Source of the DNA: Burkholderiales bacterium
GTDB taxonomy: Bacteria > Pseudomonadota > Gammaproteobacteria > Burkholderiales > Burkholderiaceae_E
DNA length: 64,000 nucleotides
Direction of reading: 5' to 3'
NCBI GenBank assembly: GCA_026399835.1
Contig: JAPLQE010000064.1
Location: 46,700-110,699 of the forward strand
Part shown: positions 42,134 through 51,324 of the stretch, piece after piece
Layout: the number at the start of each line of letters is the position of its first letter
Numbering within the stretch: the first letter of the stretch is position 1
The notes under the pieces: generated by a model
What the model was told of the DNA's origin: nothing
The model's input: only the letters and a program-made list of their open reading frames with translations
The model's database searches: none
Made by a program: the position numbers and the translations under genes

Positions 42134-43909
42134 TTGAGCCTCACCCTCGCCGCCCTCAACGCCGCGTCGCCCGCCGAGTTCGCGCGGCTGCTCGACGGCA
42201 CCTTCGAGCACTCCCCCTGGGTCGTCGAGCGCGCAGCGCCCATGCGCCCGTTCGCCACCCTCGATCAGCTCAAGCTCGCCTTCGTGCGGGTGCTGCGCGA
42301 GGCGAGCCATGACGAGCGGCTGGCGCTGCTGCGCTCGCACCCCGAGCTCGCCGGGCGCGCGATGGTCTCGAACACGCTGACCGCCGAGTCGAACGACGAG
42401 CAGTCGCGCGCCGGCCTGACCGCCTGCTCGCCCGAGGAGTTCGCGGCGCTGCAGCGGCTCAACACCGCCTGGAACGCCAAGTTCGGCTTCCCCTTCATGC
42501 TGGCCGTGCGCGGGCCGCGCGGCACCGGTCTCACGCGCGGCCAGATCATCGCGGAGTTCGAGCGGCGCCTCGCCAACCCGGCCGACCACGAGCTCGAGGA
42601 GTGCCTGCGCCAGGTGCACCGCGTCGTCGAGATCCGGCTGGACGACAAGCTCGGCCACGTGCCCGGGCTCGGCAACCGCATCCTCGACGACGCGCAGGCG
42701 CTCGCGGTGCATTCCGACCCCGGCTTCGCCGAGCGCGGGCTGCTCACCGTGACCTACCTGACCGACGCGCACCGGGCGTGCGCGCGCCAGCTCGACGCAT
42801 GGATGCGCGAGGCGGGCTTCGACGAGGTCGTCCACGACGCGGTCGGCAACGTGGTCGGCGTCTATCACGGCGCCGACCCCGCGGCCAGGCGCCTGATGAC
42901 CGGCAGCCACTACGACACCGTGCGCAATGGCGGGCGCTTCGACGGGCGGCTCGGCATCCTGGTGCCGATCGCCTGCGTGCGCGAGCTCGCGCGCGCGGGT
43001 CGCCGGCTGCCCTACGGCATCGAGGTGATCGGCTTCGCCGAGGAAGAGGGCCAGCGCTACAAGGCGACCTTCCTCGGCTCGGGTGCGCTCGTCGGGCGCT
43101 TCGACCCCGCCTGGCTCGACCAGGCGGACGCCGCGGGCATCACCATGCGCGACGCGATGCGCGGCGCGGGGCTCGCGATCGAGGACATCCCCGCACTGGT
43201 CCGTGACCCGGCGCGCTACCTCGGCTTCGTCGAGGTGCACATCGAGCAGGGGCCGGTGCTCGCCGAGGCCGGCCTGCCGCTGGGCGTGGTGACCTCGATC
43301 AACGGCAGCCTGCGCTACGTCGGCGAGGCCGTCGGCATGGCCGCGCACGCCGGCACCACGCCGATGGGCAGCCGGCGCGATGCCGCCGCCGCGGTCGCCG
43401 AGATCATCCTGTACCTCGAGCGGCGCGCCGCCGCCGTGCCCGAGGTCGTCGGCACCGTCGGCCTGCTCGAGGTGCCGCAGGGCTCGATCAACGTCGTTCC
43501 CGGTCGCTGCCGCTTCAGCCTCGACATCCGTGCGACCCGCGATGCGGTGCGCGACGCCTGCGCCGCCGACGTGATGGCCGAGATCGAGCGGATCCGGGCG
43601 CGCCGCAGCGTCGAGATCCGGCTGGAGGAGACGATGCGCGCGCCGGCCGCGCCGAGCGATGCGGCCTGGCAGGCGCGCTGGGAGCGCGCGGTGGCCTCGC
43701 TCGGGCTGCCGGTGCACCGGATGCCGAGCGGCGCCGGCCACGACGCGATGATGCTGCACCGGGTGATGCCGCAGGCGATGCTGTTCATGCGCGGCCTGAA
43801 CCTGGGCATCAGCCACAACCCGCTCGAGTCCATCACCAACGACGACGCCGACCTGGTGGTGCGCGCCTTCATGGCGATGCTCGAGGACCTCGCGGCCACC
43901 CCGGCCTGA
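42134..43909 (+). CDS. UraD (OHCU decarboxylase) fused to allantoate/N-carbamoyl amidohydrolase
   Basis: 591 residues from TTG 42134. Residues 1-165 are UraD: FEHSPWVVERA, LLRSHPELAGRAM with the catalytic His, SNDEQSRAGL with the catalytic Glu, and NAKFGFPFMLAVRG. This half decarboxylates OHCU to S-allantoin in urate breakdown. Residues 175-591 are an M20-type amidohydrolase: MTGSHYDTVRNGGRFDGRLG, FAEEEGQRYKATFLGS, EVHIEQGPVLAEA and GISHNPLE carry the metal ligands. That half fits allantoate amidohydrolase or ureidoglycolate/carbamoyl-amino-acid hydrolase. The fusion joins two non-consecutive steps, since allantoinase acts between them and is not in the window. It starts divergently from the 14-gene operon and is followed after 5 bp by another M20 gene. 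Confidence 0.88.
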   Translation: MSLTLAALNAASPAEFARLLDGTFEHSPWVVERAAPMRPFATLDQLKLAFVRVLREASHDERLALLRSHPELAGRAMVSNTLTAESNDEQSRAGLTACSPEEFAALQRLNTAWNAKFGFPFMLAVRGPRGTGLTRGQIIAEFERRLANPADHELEECLRQVHRVVEIRLDDKLGHVPGLGNRILDDAQALAVHSDPGFAERGLLTVTYLTDAHRACARQLDAWMREAGFDEVVHDAVGNVVGVYHGADPAARRLMTGSHYDTVRNGGRFDGRLGILVPIACVRELARAGRRLPYGIEVIGFAEEEGQRYKATFLGSGALVGRFDPAWLDQADAAGITMRDAMRGAGLAIEDIPALVRDPARYLGFVEVHIEQGPVLAEAGLPLGVVTSINGSLRYVGEAVGMAAHAGTTPMGSRRDAAAAVAEIILYLERRAAAVPEVVGTVGLLEVPQGSINVVPGRCRFSLDIRATRDAVRDACAADVMAEIERIRARRSVEIRLEETMRAPAAPSDAAWQARWERAVASLGLPVHRMPSGAGHDAMMLHRVMPQAMLFMRGLNLGISHNPLESITNDDADLVVRAFMAMLEDLAATPA

Positions 43910-43914
43910 CCCCG

Positions 43915-45138
43915 ATGACCGATCACGACCGGCTCGACGCCTGGATCGACGCGCACTTCGACGACGAGGTGCGCTTCCTGCAGGCCCTGGTGCGCGTGCC
44001 CACCGACACGCCCCCGGGCGACAACGCGCCGCACGCCGAGCGCACCGCGGCGCTGCTGGCCGAGATGGGGCTGGACGCCGCGAAGCACGCGGTGCCCGAG
44101 GCCGAGGTCCGCGCCCAGGGCATGGCCTCGATCACGAACCTCGTCGTGCGCCGGCGCTTCGGCGAGGGCCCGACGGTGGCGCTGAACGCACACGGCGACG
44201 TGGTGCCGCCGGGCGATGGCTGGAGCCGCGACCCGTACGGCGGCGAGGTGGTCGACGGCCGGCTCTACGGGCGCGCCTCGGCGGTCAGCAAGAGCGATTT
44301 CGCCACCTACACCTTCGCGCTGCGCGCGCTCGAGGCGCTGGGCGCGCCGCTCAAGGGCGCGGTCGAGCTGCACTTCACCTACGACGAGGAGTTCGGCGGC
44401 GAGCTCGGGCCGGGCTTCCTGCTGCGCACCGGGGCGACGAAGCCGGACTACCTGCTGGCCGCGGGCTTCTCCTACCAGGTGATCACCGCGCACAACGGCT
44501 GCCTGCAGCTCGAGGTCACCGTGCACGGGAAGATGGCGCACGCCGCGATCCCGCATACCGGCGTGGACGCGCTGCAGGGCGCGACCGCGATCCTGGCCGC
44601 GCTCTACGCGCAGAACGCGGTGTACCGCACGCGCCGCTCGGCGGTACCGGGCATCGACCATCCGTACCTGAACGTCGGGCGCATCGAGGGCGGCACCAAC
44701 ACCAACGTCGTGCCGGGGCGCGTCGTGCTGCGGCTCGATCGCCGGATGATCCCCGAGGAGGATCCGGTGCAGGTCGAGGCCGACGTGCGCCGCGTGATCG
44801 AGGAGGCGGTCCGCGCAGTGCCGGGCACGAGCGTGGAGATCCGCCGGCTGCTGCTCGCGCGCGCCCTCGAGCCCATGCCCGCGGCCGAGCCGCTGGTGCG
44901 GGCGCTGCAGCGCCACGGCGAGGCGGTGTTCGGCGAGCCGATCCCGACCTCGGGCACGCCGCTGTACACCGACGCCCGGCTCTACGGCGAGGCGGGCGTG
45001 GCCTGCGCGCTGTACGGCGCGGGGCCGCGCACGGTCCTCGAGTCGAACGCCAAGCGGGCCGACGAGCACCTGGTGCTCGAGGACCTGCGGCGCGCGACGA
45101 AGGTGGTGGCGCGGGCGCTGCGGGACCTGCTGGGCTGA
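43915..45138 (+). CDS. M20-family metallohydrolase (ArgE/DapE/CPG2-type)
   Basis: 407 residues. NAHGDVVPPGDGW near residue 90 gives the first His and Asp; the bridging-Asp region reads YGRASAVSKSDFATYTF, a variant known in this subgroup; HFTYDEEFGGELGPGF near 158 holds the catalytic Glu pair; and SGTPLYTDARLYGEAGV near 345 belongs to the C-terminal metal site. The dimerisation domain lies between about 190 and 300. The substrate is an N-acyl or N-carbamoyl amino acid or similar. It starts 5 bp after the UraD fusion, so both belong to one operon and this enzyme may act on a ureide product. Confidence 0.87.
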   Translation: MTDHDRLDAWIDAHFDDEVRFLQALVRVPTDTPPGDNAPHAERTAALLAEMGLDAAKHAVPEAEVRAQGMASITNLVVRRRFGEGPTVALNAHGDVVPPGDGWSRDPYGGEVVDGRLYGRASAVSKSDFATYTFALRALEALGAPLKGAVELHFTYDEEFGGELGPGFLLRTGATKPDYLLAAGFSYQVITAHNGCLQLEVTVHGKMAHAAIPHTGVDALQGATAILAALYAQNAVYRTRRSAVPGIDHPYLNVGRIEGGTNTNVVPGRVVLRLDRRMIPEEDPVQVEADVRRVIEEAVRAVPGTSVEIRRLLLARALEPMPAAEPLVRALQRHGEAVFGEPIPTSGTPLYTDARLYGEAGVACALYGAGPRTVLESNAKRADEHLVLEDLRRATKVVARALRDLLG

Positions 45139-45212
45139 GGCGCGTCGTGTCCTGGAACATCGGCATCACGGGCTGACGCGACGGCGCGTAGACTCGGTTG
45201 CAGGAGCCCGCG

Positions 45213-46019
45213 ATGACCGAACACGACCACCACCACCCGCTGCGTCCGCTGCTCGGCAACTGGCTGTGGGAGCGGGGCCGCATCGGGCTGCGCTGGCTGC
45301 GCTGCGCCGACGGCGCGATCGGCTTCGACGAGGGCCGCAAGGCGCAGTTCGCCGACGAGCCGCCGATCCGGGTGCCGCTGACCGCGGACGCCGCCTCCCC
45401 TGAGGCCGTCCCCTGGCCCGCCGTGCACGAGCCCGGCATCGTCCGCTTCCTGCGGGCCGCGCAGCTCGGTCGCGCCGAGGACGCGGGCTCGCCGGCGGAG
45501 GTGGCGCGTGCGGTCCACGACTGCGTCGACCTCGGGCTGTGGGCCGCCTACCAGGCCGAGGCGCTGCGCTCGCGGGCGCGCTGGGCGCTCGAGCCGATGT
45601 TCGACGACGAGATCGCGGCGGCGGTGGCCGAGGATGTGCGGCGCCTCTACGTGCCGATGCGCGCGCAGCTCGCGATGTACGACTGGGCGGTGGTGCACGG
45701 GCTGCCCGGCCCGCTGCTCACCAGCGACGCGCCCTTCGTCGACTGGCGGGTGCGCGGACGCCCGCCGATGCCCTTCGTGTCGCTGCCGCTCGGGCCCTAC
45801 TGCCTGCTGGTCGGCTCGCCGTCCAAGCGCACCAGCCGCGCGGCCCCCGTCGTCTGGCAACCGGCCTCGGCCATGGGCCCGTTCAAGGACCACAACACGC
45901 ACATCGTCGAGGGCGCGCGCCGCTGGATCGTGGCGACGACCGACGAGCAGCTGCTCGGGGTGCAGCCGCGGTTCGCGCCGCCCGAGCCGCCGGCGGACGC
46001 GAGCGCCACTCCGGGCTGA
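45213..46019 (+). CDS. Hypothetical protein, weakly DUF4238-like
   Basis: 268 residues from ATG 45213, with AGGAG at good spacing. No signal peptide or membrane segment. A His-rich start ([19 protein letters not shown]) is followed by a mostly alpha domain. [20 protein letters not shown] and [19 protein letters not shown] in the C-terminal half recall the TSDNPV and PLSP blocks of DUF4238, but the match is loose. Role unknown. It follows the M20 hydrolase by about 75 bp on the same strand. Confidence 0.7.
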   Translation: MTEHDHHHPLRPLLGNWLWERGRIGLRWLRCADGAIGFDEGRKAQFADEPPIRVPLTADAASPEAVPWPAVHEPGIVRFLRAAQLGRAEDAGSPAEVARAVHDCVDLGLWAAYQAEALRSRARWALEPMFDDEIAAAVAEDVRRLYVPMRAQLAMYDWAVVHGLPGPLLTSDAPFVDWRVRGRPPMPFVSLPLGPYCLLVGSPSKRTSRAAPVVWQPASAMGPFKDHNTHIVEGARRWIVATTDEQLLGVQPRFAPPEPPADASATPG

Positions 46020-46030
46020 CGGGCCCTCGC

Positions 46031-46060
46031 CCGCCCTGCCCCGCCCTGCCCCGCCCTGCC
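46031..46060 (+). repeat. 10-bp tandem repeat, three copies
   Basis: Three copies of CCCTGCCCCG in tandem (46031, 46041, 46051) at the head of a C-rich stretch reaching about 46083, just after the stop of the DUF4238-like gene and upstream of fhs. It has no obvious coding or hairpin role. Confidence 0.7.
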
Positions 46061-46215
46061 CCGCCTTCGCCCCGCCCCCGCCCACCGTCGGCAGGCCGAT
46101 CGGGCCGACATGCAGCCATCGGAACGCGGAAACCCCCCGTTCCACCCCGTCGGTTCGCCGAACCCGCTCCGGCGCAGGTACGCTCGCGGGCGCCCGCCAC
46201 CGAGTGAATCCGCCC

Positions 46216-47874
46216 ATGTCCGCCACGCCCGCCGCCCCCCGCCGAATCGTCGAGCTCGCCCGCGACCGTCTCGGCATCGACGAGGCCGACCTGTCGCCGC
46301 ACGGGCACCTGAAGGCGAAGCTGTCGACCCGGCTGCTCAACGCGCTGCGCACCCGACCCGACGGACGCCTGATCCTGGTCACCGCGATCTCGCCGACCCC
46401 GGCCGGCGAAGGCAAGACGACGACCACGATCGGACTGGCCGACGGGCTGAACCGCATCGGGCAGCGGGCGGTGATCGCGCTGCGCGAGCCCTCGCTCGGC
46501 CCGGTGTTCGGCATGAAGGGCGGCGCCACCGGCGGCGGGCGCGCGATGCTCACGCCGATGGACGACATCAACCTGCACTTCACCGGCGACTTCGGCGCGA
46601 TCGCGCTCGCGCACAACCTGCTCTCGGCGCTGATCGACAATCACATCCACCACGGCAATGCGCTGGGCTTCGACGTGCGGCGCATCGGCTGGCGGCGGGT
46701 GGTCGACATGAACGACCGCGCGCTGCGCGACGTGGTGGTGGGGCTGGGCGGCACGGCCAACGGGATCCCGCGCGAGACCGGCTTCGACATCGTCGTGGCC
46801 TCGGAGGTGATGGCGATCCTGTGCCTGGCCGACGGCATCGCCGACCTCAAGGCGCGCCTGGCCGAGATCGTCGTCGGCCATCGCGGCGACGGTGCGCCGA
46901 TTCGCGCGCGCGAGCTCGGCGCGGTCGGCGCGATGGCGGCGCTGCTGCGCGACGCGATGCAGCCGACCCTGGTGCAGTCGCTCGAGGGCACGCCGGCGCT
47001 GGTGCACGGCGGGCCGTTCGCGAACATCGCGCACGGCTGCAACTCGGTGATCGCCACCCGCTCGGCGCTGAAGCTCGGCGACTACGCGGTGACCGAAGCC
47101 GGCTTCGGCGCCGACCTGGGCGCAGAGAAGTTCGTCGACATCAAGTGTCGCGCGGCCGGCCTGCGGCCGGCGGCGGCGGTGGTGGTCGCGACCGTGCGCG
47201 CGCTGAAGTACCACGGCGGCGTCGAGGTCCGGGACGTCGAGCGCGAGGACCTCGGCGCGCTCGAGCGCGGCCTGCCGAACCTGGTGCGCCACCTCGACAA
47301 CCTGCGCGCCTTCGGACTGCCCTGCGTGGTGGCGATCAACCACCGTGCGCACGACACCGAGGCCGAGATCGCGCTGCTCAGGCGCCGCGTCGGCGAGATG
47401 GGCGTGCCGGTGGAGGTGGCCCGCCACTACGCCGACGGCGCGGCGGGGGCGGAAGGGCTGGCCCGGGCGGTCGTGGCAGCCGCGGCACCCGGCCCCGCGC
47501 CGCTGCGCTTCGCCTACGAGGACGACGCGCCGCTGTGGTCGAAGATGGAGGCGATCGCCACCCGCATCTACGGCGCCTCGGGCATCGAGGCCGACGCCAA
47601 GGTGCGTGCCCAGGTCGAGCGGCTGCAGGCCGACGGCTACGGCACCTGGCCGGTCTGCGTCGCGAAGACGCAGTACTCGTTCTCGACCGACCCGACCCTG
47701 CGTGGCGCGCCGTCGGGCCACGTCGTGCGGGTGCGCGAGGTCAGGCTGGCGGCGGGCGCGCGCTTCGTGGTGATGATCTGCGGCGACGTGATGACCATGC
47801 CCGGGCTGCCGAAGGTCCCGGCCGCGCACGCGATCGACGTCGACGACGACGGCCGCATCACCGGCCTGTTCTGA
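46216..47874 (+). CDS. fhs: Formate--tetrahydrofolate ligase
   Basis: 552 residues, full length. It makes 10-formyl-THF from formate, THF and [22 protein letters not shown] near residue 60 is the P-loop, followed by [57 protein letters not shown] and [19 protein letters not shown]. All conserved blocks are intact. ATG 46216. It seems to be transcribed alone. Formate and one-carbon units are produced in purine and ureide catabolism, which may explain the position near the UraD fusion (inference). Confidence 0.96.
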   Translation: MSATPAAPRRIVELARDRLGIDEADLSPHGHLKAKLSTRLLNALRTRPDGRLILVTAISPTPAGEGKTTTTIGLADGLNRIGQRAVIALREPSLGPVFGMKGGATGGGRAMLTPMDDINLHFTGDFGAIALAHNLLSALIDNHIHHGNALGFDVRRIGWRRVVDMNDRALRDVVVGLGGTANGIPRETGFDIVVASEVMAILCLADGIADLKARLAEIVVGHRGDGAPIRARELGAVGAMAALLRDAMQPTLVQSLEGTPALVHGGPFANIAHGCNSVIATRSALKLGDYAVTEAGFGADLGAEKFVDIKCRAAGLRPAAAVVVATVRALKYHGGVEVRDVEREDLGALERGLPNLVRHLDNLRAFGLPCVVAINHRAHDTEAEIALLRRRVGEMGVPVEVARHYADGAAGAEGLARAVVAAAAPGPAPLRFAYEDDAPLWSKMEAIATRIYGASGIEADAKVRAQVERLQADGYGTWPVCVAKTQYSFSTDPTLRGAPSGHVVRVREVRLAAGARFVVMICGDVMTMPGLPKVPAAHAIDVDDDGRITGLF

Positions 47875-47905
47875 GTCGCCGGCTGCGGCGCCCGGTCGGG
47901 CCCGC

Positions 47906-49819
47906 TCAGCGCGACGCGGCGCTCGGCGTGCCGGCCGCGCCCGTCTCGCCGGCCGCGCCCATCCCGCCGTCCTCGCCCGTCTCGCCGGCCTCGCCGAGGA
48001 AGCCGCCCGACTGCCGGCGCCAGAGCGCCGCATAGTGGCCATCGGCCGCCAGCAGCGCGGCATGCGTGCCGCTCTCCACGATCCGTCCGCCCTCGAGCAC
48101 CACCAGCCGGTCCATCGTCGCGATGGTCGACAGCCGGTGTGCGATCGCGATCACCGTCTTGCCCGCCATCAGCCCGGCGAGCTGCTCCTGGATCGCCTGC
48201 TCCACCTCGCTGTCCAGCGCCGAGGTCGCCTCGTCCAGCACCAGGATCGGCGCGTCCTTGAGCAGGACCCGCGCGATCGCGATGCGCTGGCGCTGACCGC
48301 CCGACAGCTTCACGCCCCGCTCGCCCACGTGCGCGTCGTAACCGCGTCGCCCCTTCCAGTCCTGCAGCCCGTCGATGAAGGCCTCGGCCTGCGCGCGGTG
48401 CGCGGCGGCGCGGACCTCGGCGTCGCTCGCGCGGGGCCGACCGTAGCGGATGTTGTCGGCGATCGAGCGGTGCAGCAGCGAAGTGTCCTGCGTGACCATG
48501 CCGATCGCCGCCCGCAGGCTCTCCTGCGTGACCTCGCGCACCGCCTGCCCGTCGATCGTCAGCCGCCCGGCCTCGGGCTCGAAGAAGCGCAGCAGCAGGT
48601 TGACCAGCGTCGTCTTGCCGGCGCCCGAGCGGCCGACCACGCCGACGCGCTCGCCCGGGCGCACGACCAGGTCGAGTCCGTCGAGCACCGTGGTGCCGTC
48701 GGTGCGGCCGTAGCCGAAGCGCACCGCCTCGAAGCGGATCTCGCCACGGGTGACCTCGAGCGGGCGTGCGCCCGGACGGTCCTCGCCGGTGGGCGCGACC
48801 GCGATGGTCTCCATGCCCTCCTGGACGACGCCGACGTTCTCGAAGATGGACGCCACCTCCCAGCTGACCCAGCCGGCCACGTTGGCGATCTGCCAGGCCA
48901 GCGGCAGCGCGGTCGCCACCGTGCCCGCGCCGACCGTGCCCTGAGCCCACAGCCACACGCCGATCGTCCCGGTGCCGGCGAGCAGCCCCGCGTTGAGCAG
49001 CGACAGCACGACCATGAACTGCGTGATCGCCTGCATGTGCGCGGCGACCGCGTCCTGGTGCGCGTCGACCGACTCGCGGACCCAGGCGTCCTCGTCGGCC
49101 ATCCGGGAGAACAGCTTGACGGTGAGGATGTTGGTGTAGCCGTCGACGACCCGCGCCATCACCTGCGAGCGGACCTCGGCGCTGGCGCGCGAGAGCTCGC
49201 GCAGCCGCGGCACGAAATGCCGCAGGAACAGCAGGTAGCCCGCGAACCAGCCGAGCATGGGCATCGCCAGGCGCCAGTCGGCCCAGGCCAGCAGCACCAG
49301 CGCCGACACCCCGTAGATGCCGATGTACCAGACCGCCCGGATGCCCGCCATCACGCTCTCGCGCAGCGCCTGTGCGGTCTGCATCACGCGGTTGGCCAGC
49401 CGTCCGGCGAAGTCGTTCTGGAAGAACGCCCAGCCCTGGCGGATCACCTGCCGGTGGCTCTGCCAGCGGATCAGCGTGGTGGCGCCGGGCACCAGCACGT
49501 TGTGGCGGATCGCGACGTCGACGAACAGCGCCAGCGGGCGCAGCACCCCCACCGCGAACAGCATGCCCAGCAGCAGCGGCATCTCGCGCGCGACGGCCGC
49601 CGCGCGGTCGGTGGCCTCCATCATCCCGACGAGCCGCCCGATGCACAGCGGGATCAGCGTGTCGATCAGCGCGACCGCGAGGCTGGTGGCGAACATCGCC
49701 GCATACCAGCCGCGGGTCTGCGCGGTGAAGTGCCGGTAGAAGCCGCCGAGCGCGGCCGGCGGGGTGCCCGGGCCGGGGCTCGCGGTGCCGCGGATGCGTG
49801 ACTGGAGGTAGCGGAACAT
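47906..49819 (-). CDS. ABC exporter half-transporter with collagen-like C-terminal tail
   Basis: 637 residues. A type IV ABC transmembrane domain (six helices, residues 30-320) precedes an ATPase: Walker A GVVGRSGAGKTTLVNL near 400, Q-loop MVTQDTSLLHRSIADNIRYG, signature KLSGGQRQRIAIARVL near 510, Walker B ILVLDEATSALDS and the switch His in IAHRLSTI. It is of the MsbA/multidrug type and should act as a dimer. After the ATPase the last 30 residues form about eight Gly-X-Y triplets (GEAGETGEDGGMGAAGETG), a collagen-like tail not expected in this family. The substrate is unknown. It is convergent with fhs. Confidence 0.88.
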   Translation of the reverse strand: MFRYLQSRIRGTASPGPGTPPAALGGFYRHFTAQTRGWYAAMFATSLAVALIDTLIPLCIGRLVGMMEATDRAAAVAREMPLLLGMLFAVGVLRPLALFVDVAIRHNVLVPGATTLIRWQSHRQVIRQGWAFFQNDFAGRLANRVMQTAQALRESVMAGIRAVWYIGIYGVSALVLLAWADWRLAMPMLGWFAGYLLFLRHFVPRLRELSRASAEVRSQVMARVVDGYTNILTVKLFSRMADEDAWVRESVDAHQDAVAAHMQAITQFMVVLSLLNAGLLAGTGTIGVWLWAQGTVGAGTVATALPLAWQIANVAGWVSWEVASIFENVGVVQEGMETIAVAPTGEDRPGARPLEVTRGEIRFEAVRFGYGRTDGTTVLDGLDLVVRPGERVGVVGRSGAGKTTLVNLLLRFFEPEAGRLTIDGQAVREVTQESLRAAIGMVTQDTSLLHRSIADNIRYGRPRASDAEVRAAAHRAQAEAFIDGLQDWKGRRGYDAHVGERGVKLSGGQRQRIAIARVLLKDAPILVLDEATSALDSEVEQAIQEQLAGLMAGKTVIAIAHRLSTIATMDRLVVLEGGRIVESGTHAALLAADGHYAALWRRQSGGFLGEAGETGEDGGMGAAGETGAAGTPSAASR

Positions 49820-49901
49820 CGTGGAGCCGGCGCGGCGGGCCAGTGTAGCCGCTCGCGCGCGCGGGCCGGGCGATGCAGCGGCCGGTGGGCGCGCCGCCCG
49901 A

Positions 49902-50393
49902 TCAGGCCGGCAGCCCGAGCGCGCGCCGGCGCTCGAGGTGGCGCTCGACCTTCGGCTGCGCATGCAGCCCCCGCGCGTAGCGCGCGAGCAGCTTCGCGGT
50001 GCGCTCGGTCGCGTAGCCGAGCTGCGAGAACGCGACGCCGCGGTCGAAGACCTCGCCGTAGTGCGCGATCAGGCCGTCGCGCAGCCGGAACCGCGACATG
50101 CCCTCGAAGACGATCAGCCGGCCGACGCTCTCGGGCTCGCGCGAGCGGTAGCTGAACACGTAGCTCGCGTAGCCGGTGTCGCCGGTGCGGGCCGGGTCGG
50201 TGAACTCCCAGCAGAACGCCTCGCCGCCGACGTGGAAGCGCTCGTGCATCGCGGCGATGTCGGCGCGGCCGGTGTGCGGGCCGAAGAAGGCGTCGTCGTA
50301 GGTGCCGTCGGGCGTGAAGAGCGCGGCGAGCCCTTCGCAGTCGTGGGTCTGCGCGGCCTGCGAGAAGCGCGCGAGCAGCGTGTCGAAGTCCAT
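49902..50393 (-). CDS. SnoaL/NTF2-like protein
   Basis: 163 residues. RFSQAAQTHDCEGLAALF, DDAFFGPHTGRADIAAM and EGMSRFRLRDGLIAHYGEVF show the cone-shaped NTF2/SnoaL fold used by small isomerases, dehydratases and orphan ligand-binding proteins. The C-terminal 35 residues (ARYARGLHAQPKVERHLERR) extend the fold. No catalytic pair can be assigned. ATG 50393. It lies on the minus strand and is divergent from the 58-codon gene at 50536. Confidence 0.75.
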   Translation of the reverse strand: MDFDTLLARFSQAAQTHDCEGLAALFTPDGTYDDAFFGPHTGRADIAAMHERFHVGGEAFCWEFTDPARTGDTGYASYVFSYRSREPESVGRLIVFEGMSRFRLRDGLIAHYGEVFDRGVAFSQLGYATERTAKLLARYARGLHAQPKVERHLERRRALGLPA

Positions 50394-50466
50394 GGTCGGT
50401 GTCTCCTCGGGTGGCCGCAGGACGATACCAGCGCCGGGACGGGTGTCGCGCGGACGCCGCGCCGAC

Positions 50467-50507
50467 CACTGTATGCTTGCGCAGTGCCACTGGTTGCGCG
50501 TACAGTG
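50467..50507. promoter_or_regulatory. Twin CACTG-N10-CAGTG dyads overlapping a sigma70-like promoter
   Basis: Two identical dyads: CACTG 50467-50471 with CAGTG 50482-50486, and CACTG 50488-50492 with CAGTG 50503-50507. They are 21 bp apart, two helical turns. They overlap a possible promoter for the small gene: TTGCGC at 50477, 18 bp spacer, TACAGT at 50501. The layout is that of a cooperative repressor operator. Confidence 0.55.
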
Positions 50508-50535
50508 AAACGCAACCCCCGATACGGAGTCGACG

Positions 50536-50712
50536 ATGATCAAGCGAATCGAATGGCGCACCGCCTTCTGGGCCCGTCGGGGCCGCGCCACCGCACTCAG
50601 CGCACCGGGCCCGGTGCTGTCGCGAGAACGCGCCCGCGAGCTCGACCAGCCCACCTGGATGCGCCGCAACCTGTGCATCGCCGAACTCGCCGAGCCGCGC
50701 CGCAGCCACTGA
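50536..50712 (+). CDS. Small basic protein, 58 residues, unknown function
   Basis: A 58-codon gene from ATG 50536 to TGA 50712. GGAG lies six bases before the ATG, and a sigma70-like promoter with twin operator dyads lies just upstream, which is stronger support than most short open frames have. The protein begins MIKRIEWRTAFWARRGR and is rich in Arg, with SRERARELDQPTWMRRNLC in the second half. No family is recognised, no membrane segment is present, and the pI would be high. It might be a small DNA- or RNA-binding regulator (speculative). Confidence 0.55.
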   Translation: MIKRIEWRTAFWARRGRATALSAPGPVLSRERARELDQPTWMRRNLCIAELAEPRRSH

Positions 50713-50739
50713 GCCGCCCGCGCGGACGCAGCGCCCGCC

Positions 50740-51324
50740 CTACTTGAGGGTGCGCTCCACCCACCAGTTCGGCTGAGCCGCGACGAACACGCCGGTCGCG
50801 GCCAGCCGGTTCGCGAGCTCGAGCGAGGGCAGCCCCGCCGCCGACTCGACCAGCCAGGCGCGCTCGCCGAGACGGCGGGTCGCGCGGGCATCGTGGGACG
50901 CCAGGAACGCGCGTGCCGCCGGCTCGTCCAGCCCGTCGCGCAGCGTCACCACCACACCGCCCGGCAGCGCGCGCAGTCGCCCGCCCTCGTCGCGGAAGAC
51001 CGGTGACTGCAGGCTCGGCGAGACGTCCTTCAGCGCGCCGCCCGAAGCGGGCCTGAGCGCGACCGACTTGCCCGAGAGCGCGCCCGAGAAGTCGGCGCCC
51101 CATCCGGATTCGAGCACCAGCGGACGGCGCGTGCCGCCGTCGTGCCAGACGTGGGAGGGCGCCGCGCGCTTGCCGCCCGAGGCGGTCTTGGCCGAGGCGG
51201 TCTTGGCCGAGGTGGAGGCGGCCGGGTCGTCGCCCTGGGCCGCCGCGCTGCCCGCCAGCACCGTCCAGGCGATGGCGGCCGCGAGCGCACGCACGGGTGC
51301 GCGCCGGTCAGTTCGAGCGGCCAT
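50740..51324 (-). CDS. Exported stand-alone subtilase propeptide-like protein
   Basis: 194 residues. The signal peptide ends near AGSAAAQG (residue 31); a Ser/Thr/Lys linker follows. The C-terminal 90 residues (SPVFRDEGGRLRALPGGVVV, then LDEPAARAFLASHDARATRR, then LANRLAATGVFVAAQPNWW) read like the N-terminal prodomain of S8 proteases, including the closing strand that normally joins the protease core (usual pattern V-x-Y-A-E-P-N). The gene overlaps the end of the S8 protease gene by 17 bp. That protease lacks a prodomain, so I infer this protein supplies it in trans as folding helper or inhibitor. Confidence 0.75.
   Translation of the reverse strand: MAARTDRRAPVRALAAAIAWTVLAGSAAAQGDDPAASTSAKTASAKTASGGKRAAPSHVWHDGGTRRPLVLESGWGADFSGALSGKSVALRPASGGALKDVSPSLQSPVFRDEGGRLRALPGGVVVTLRDGLDEPAARAFLASHDARATRRLGERAWLVESAAGLPSLELANRLAATGVFVAAQPNWWVERTLK

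Noticed and set aside
46020..46110. C-rich repeat after the DUF4238-like gene as a CRISPR or attachment site
   Set aside because: The units are only 10 bp with no spacers, no flanking integrase and no dyad; it is a simple tandem repeat.
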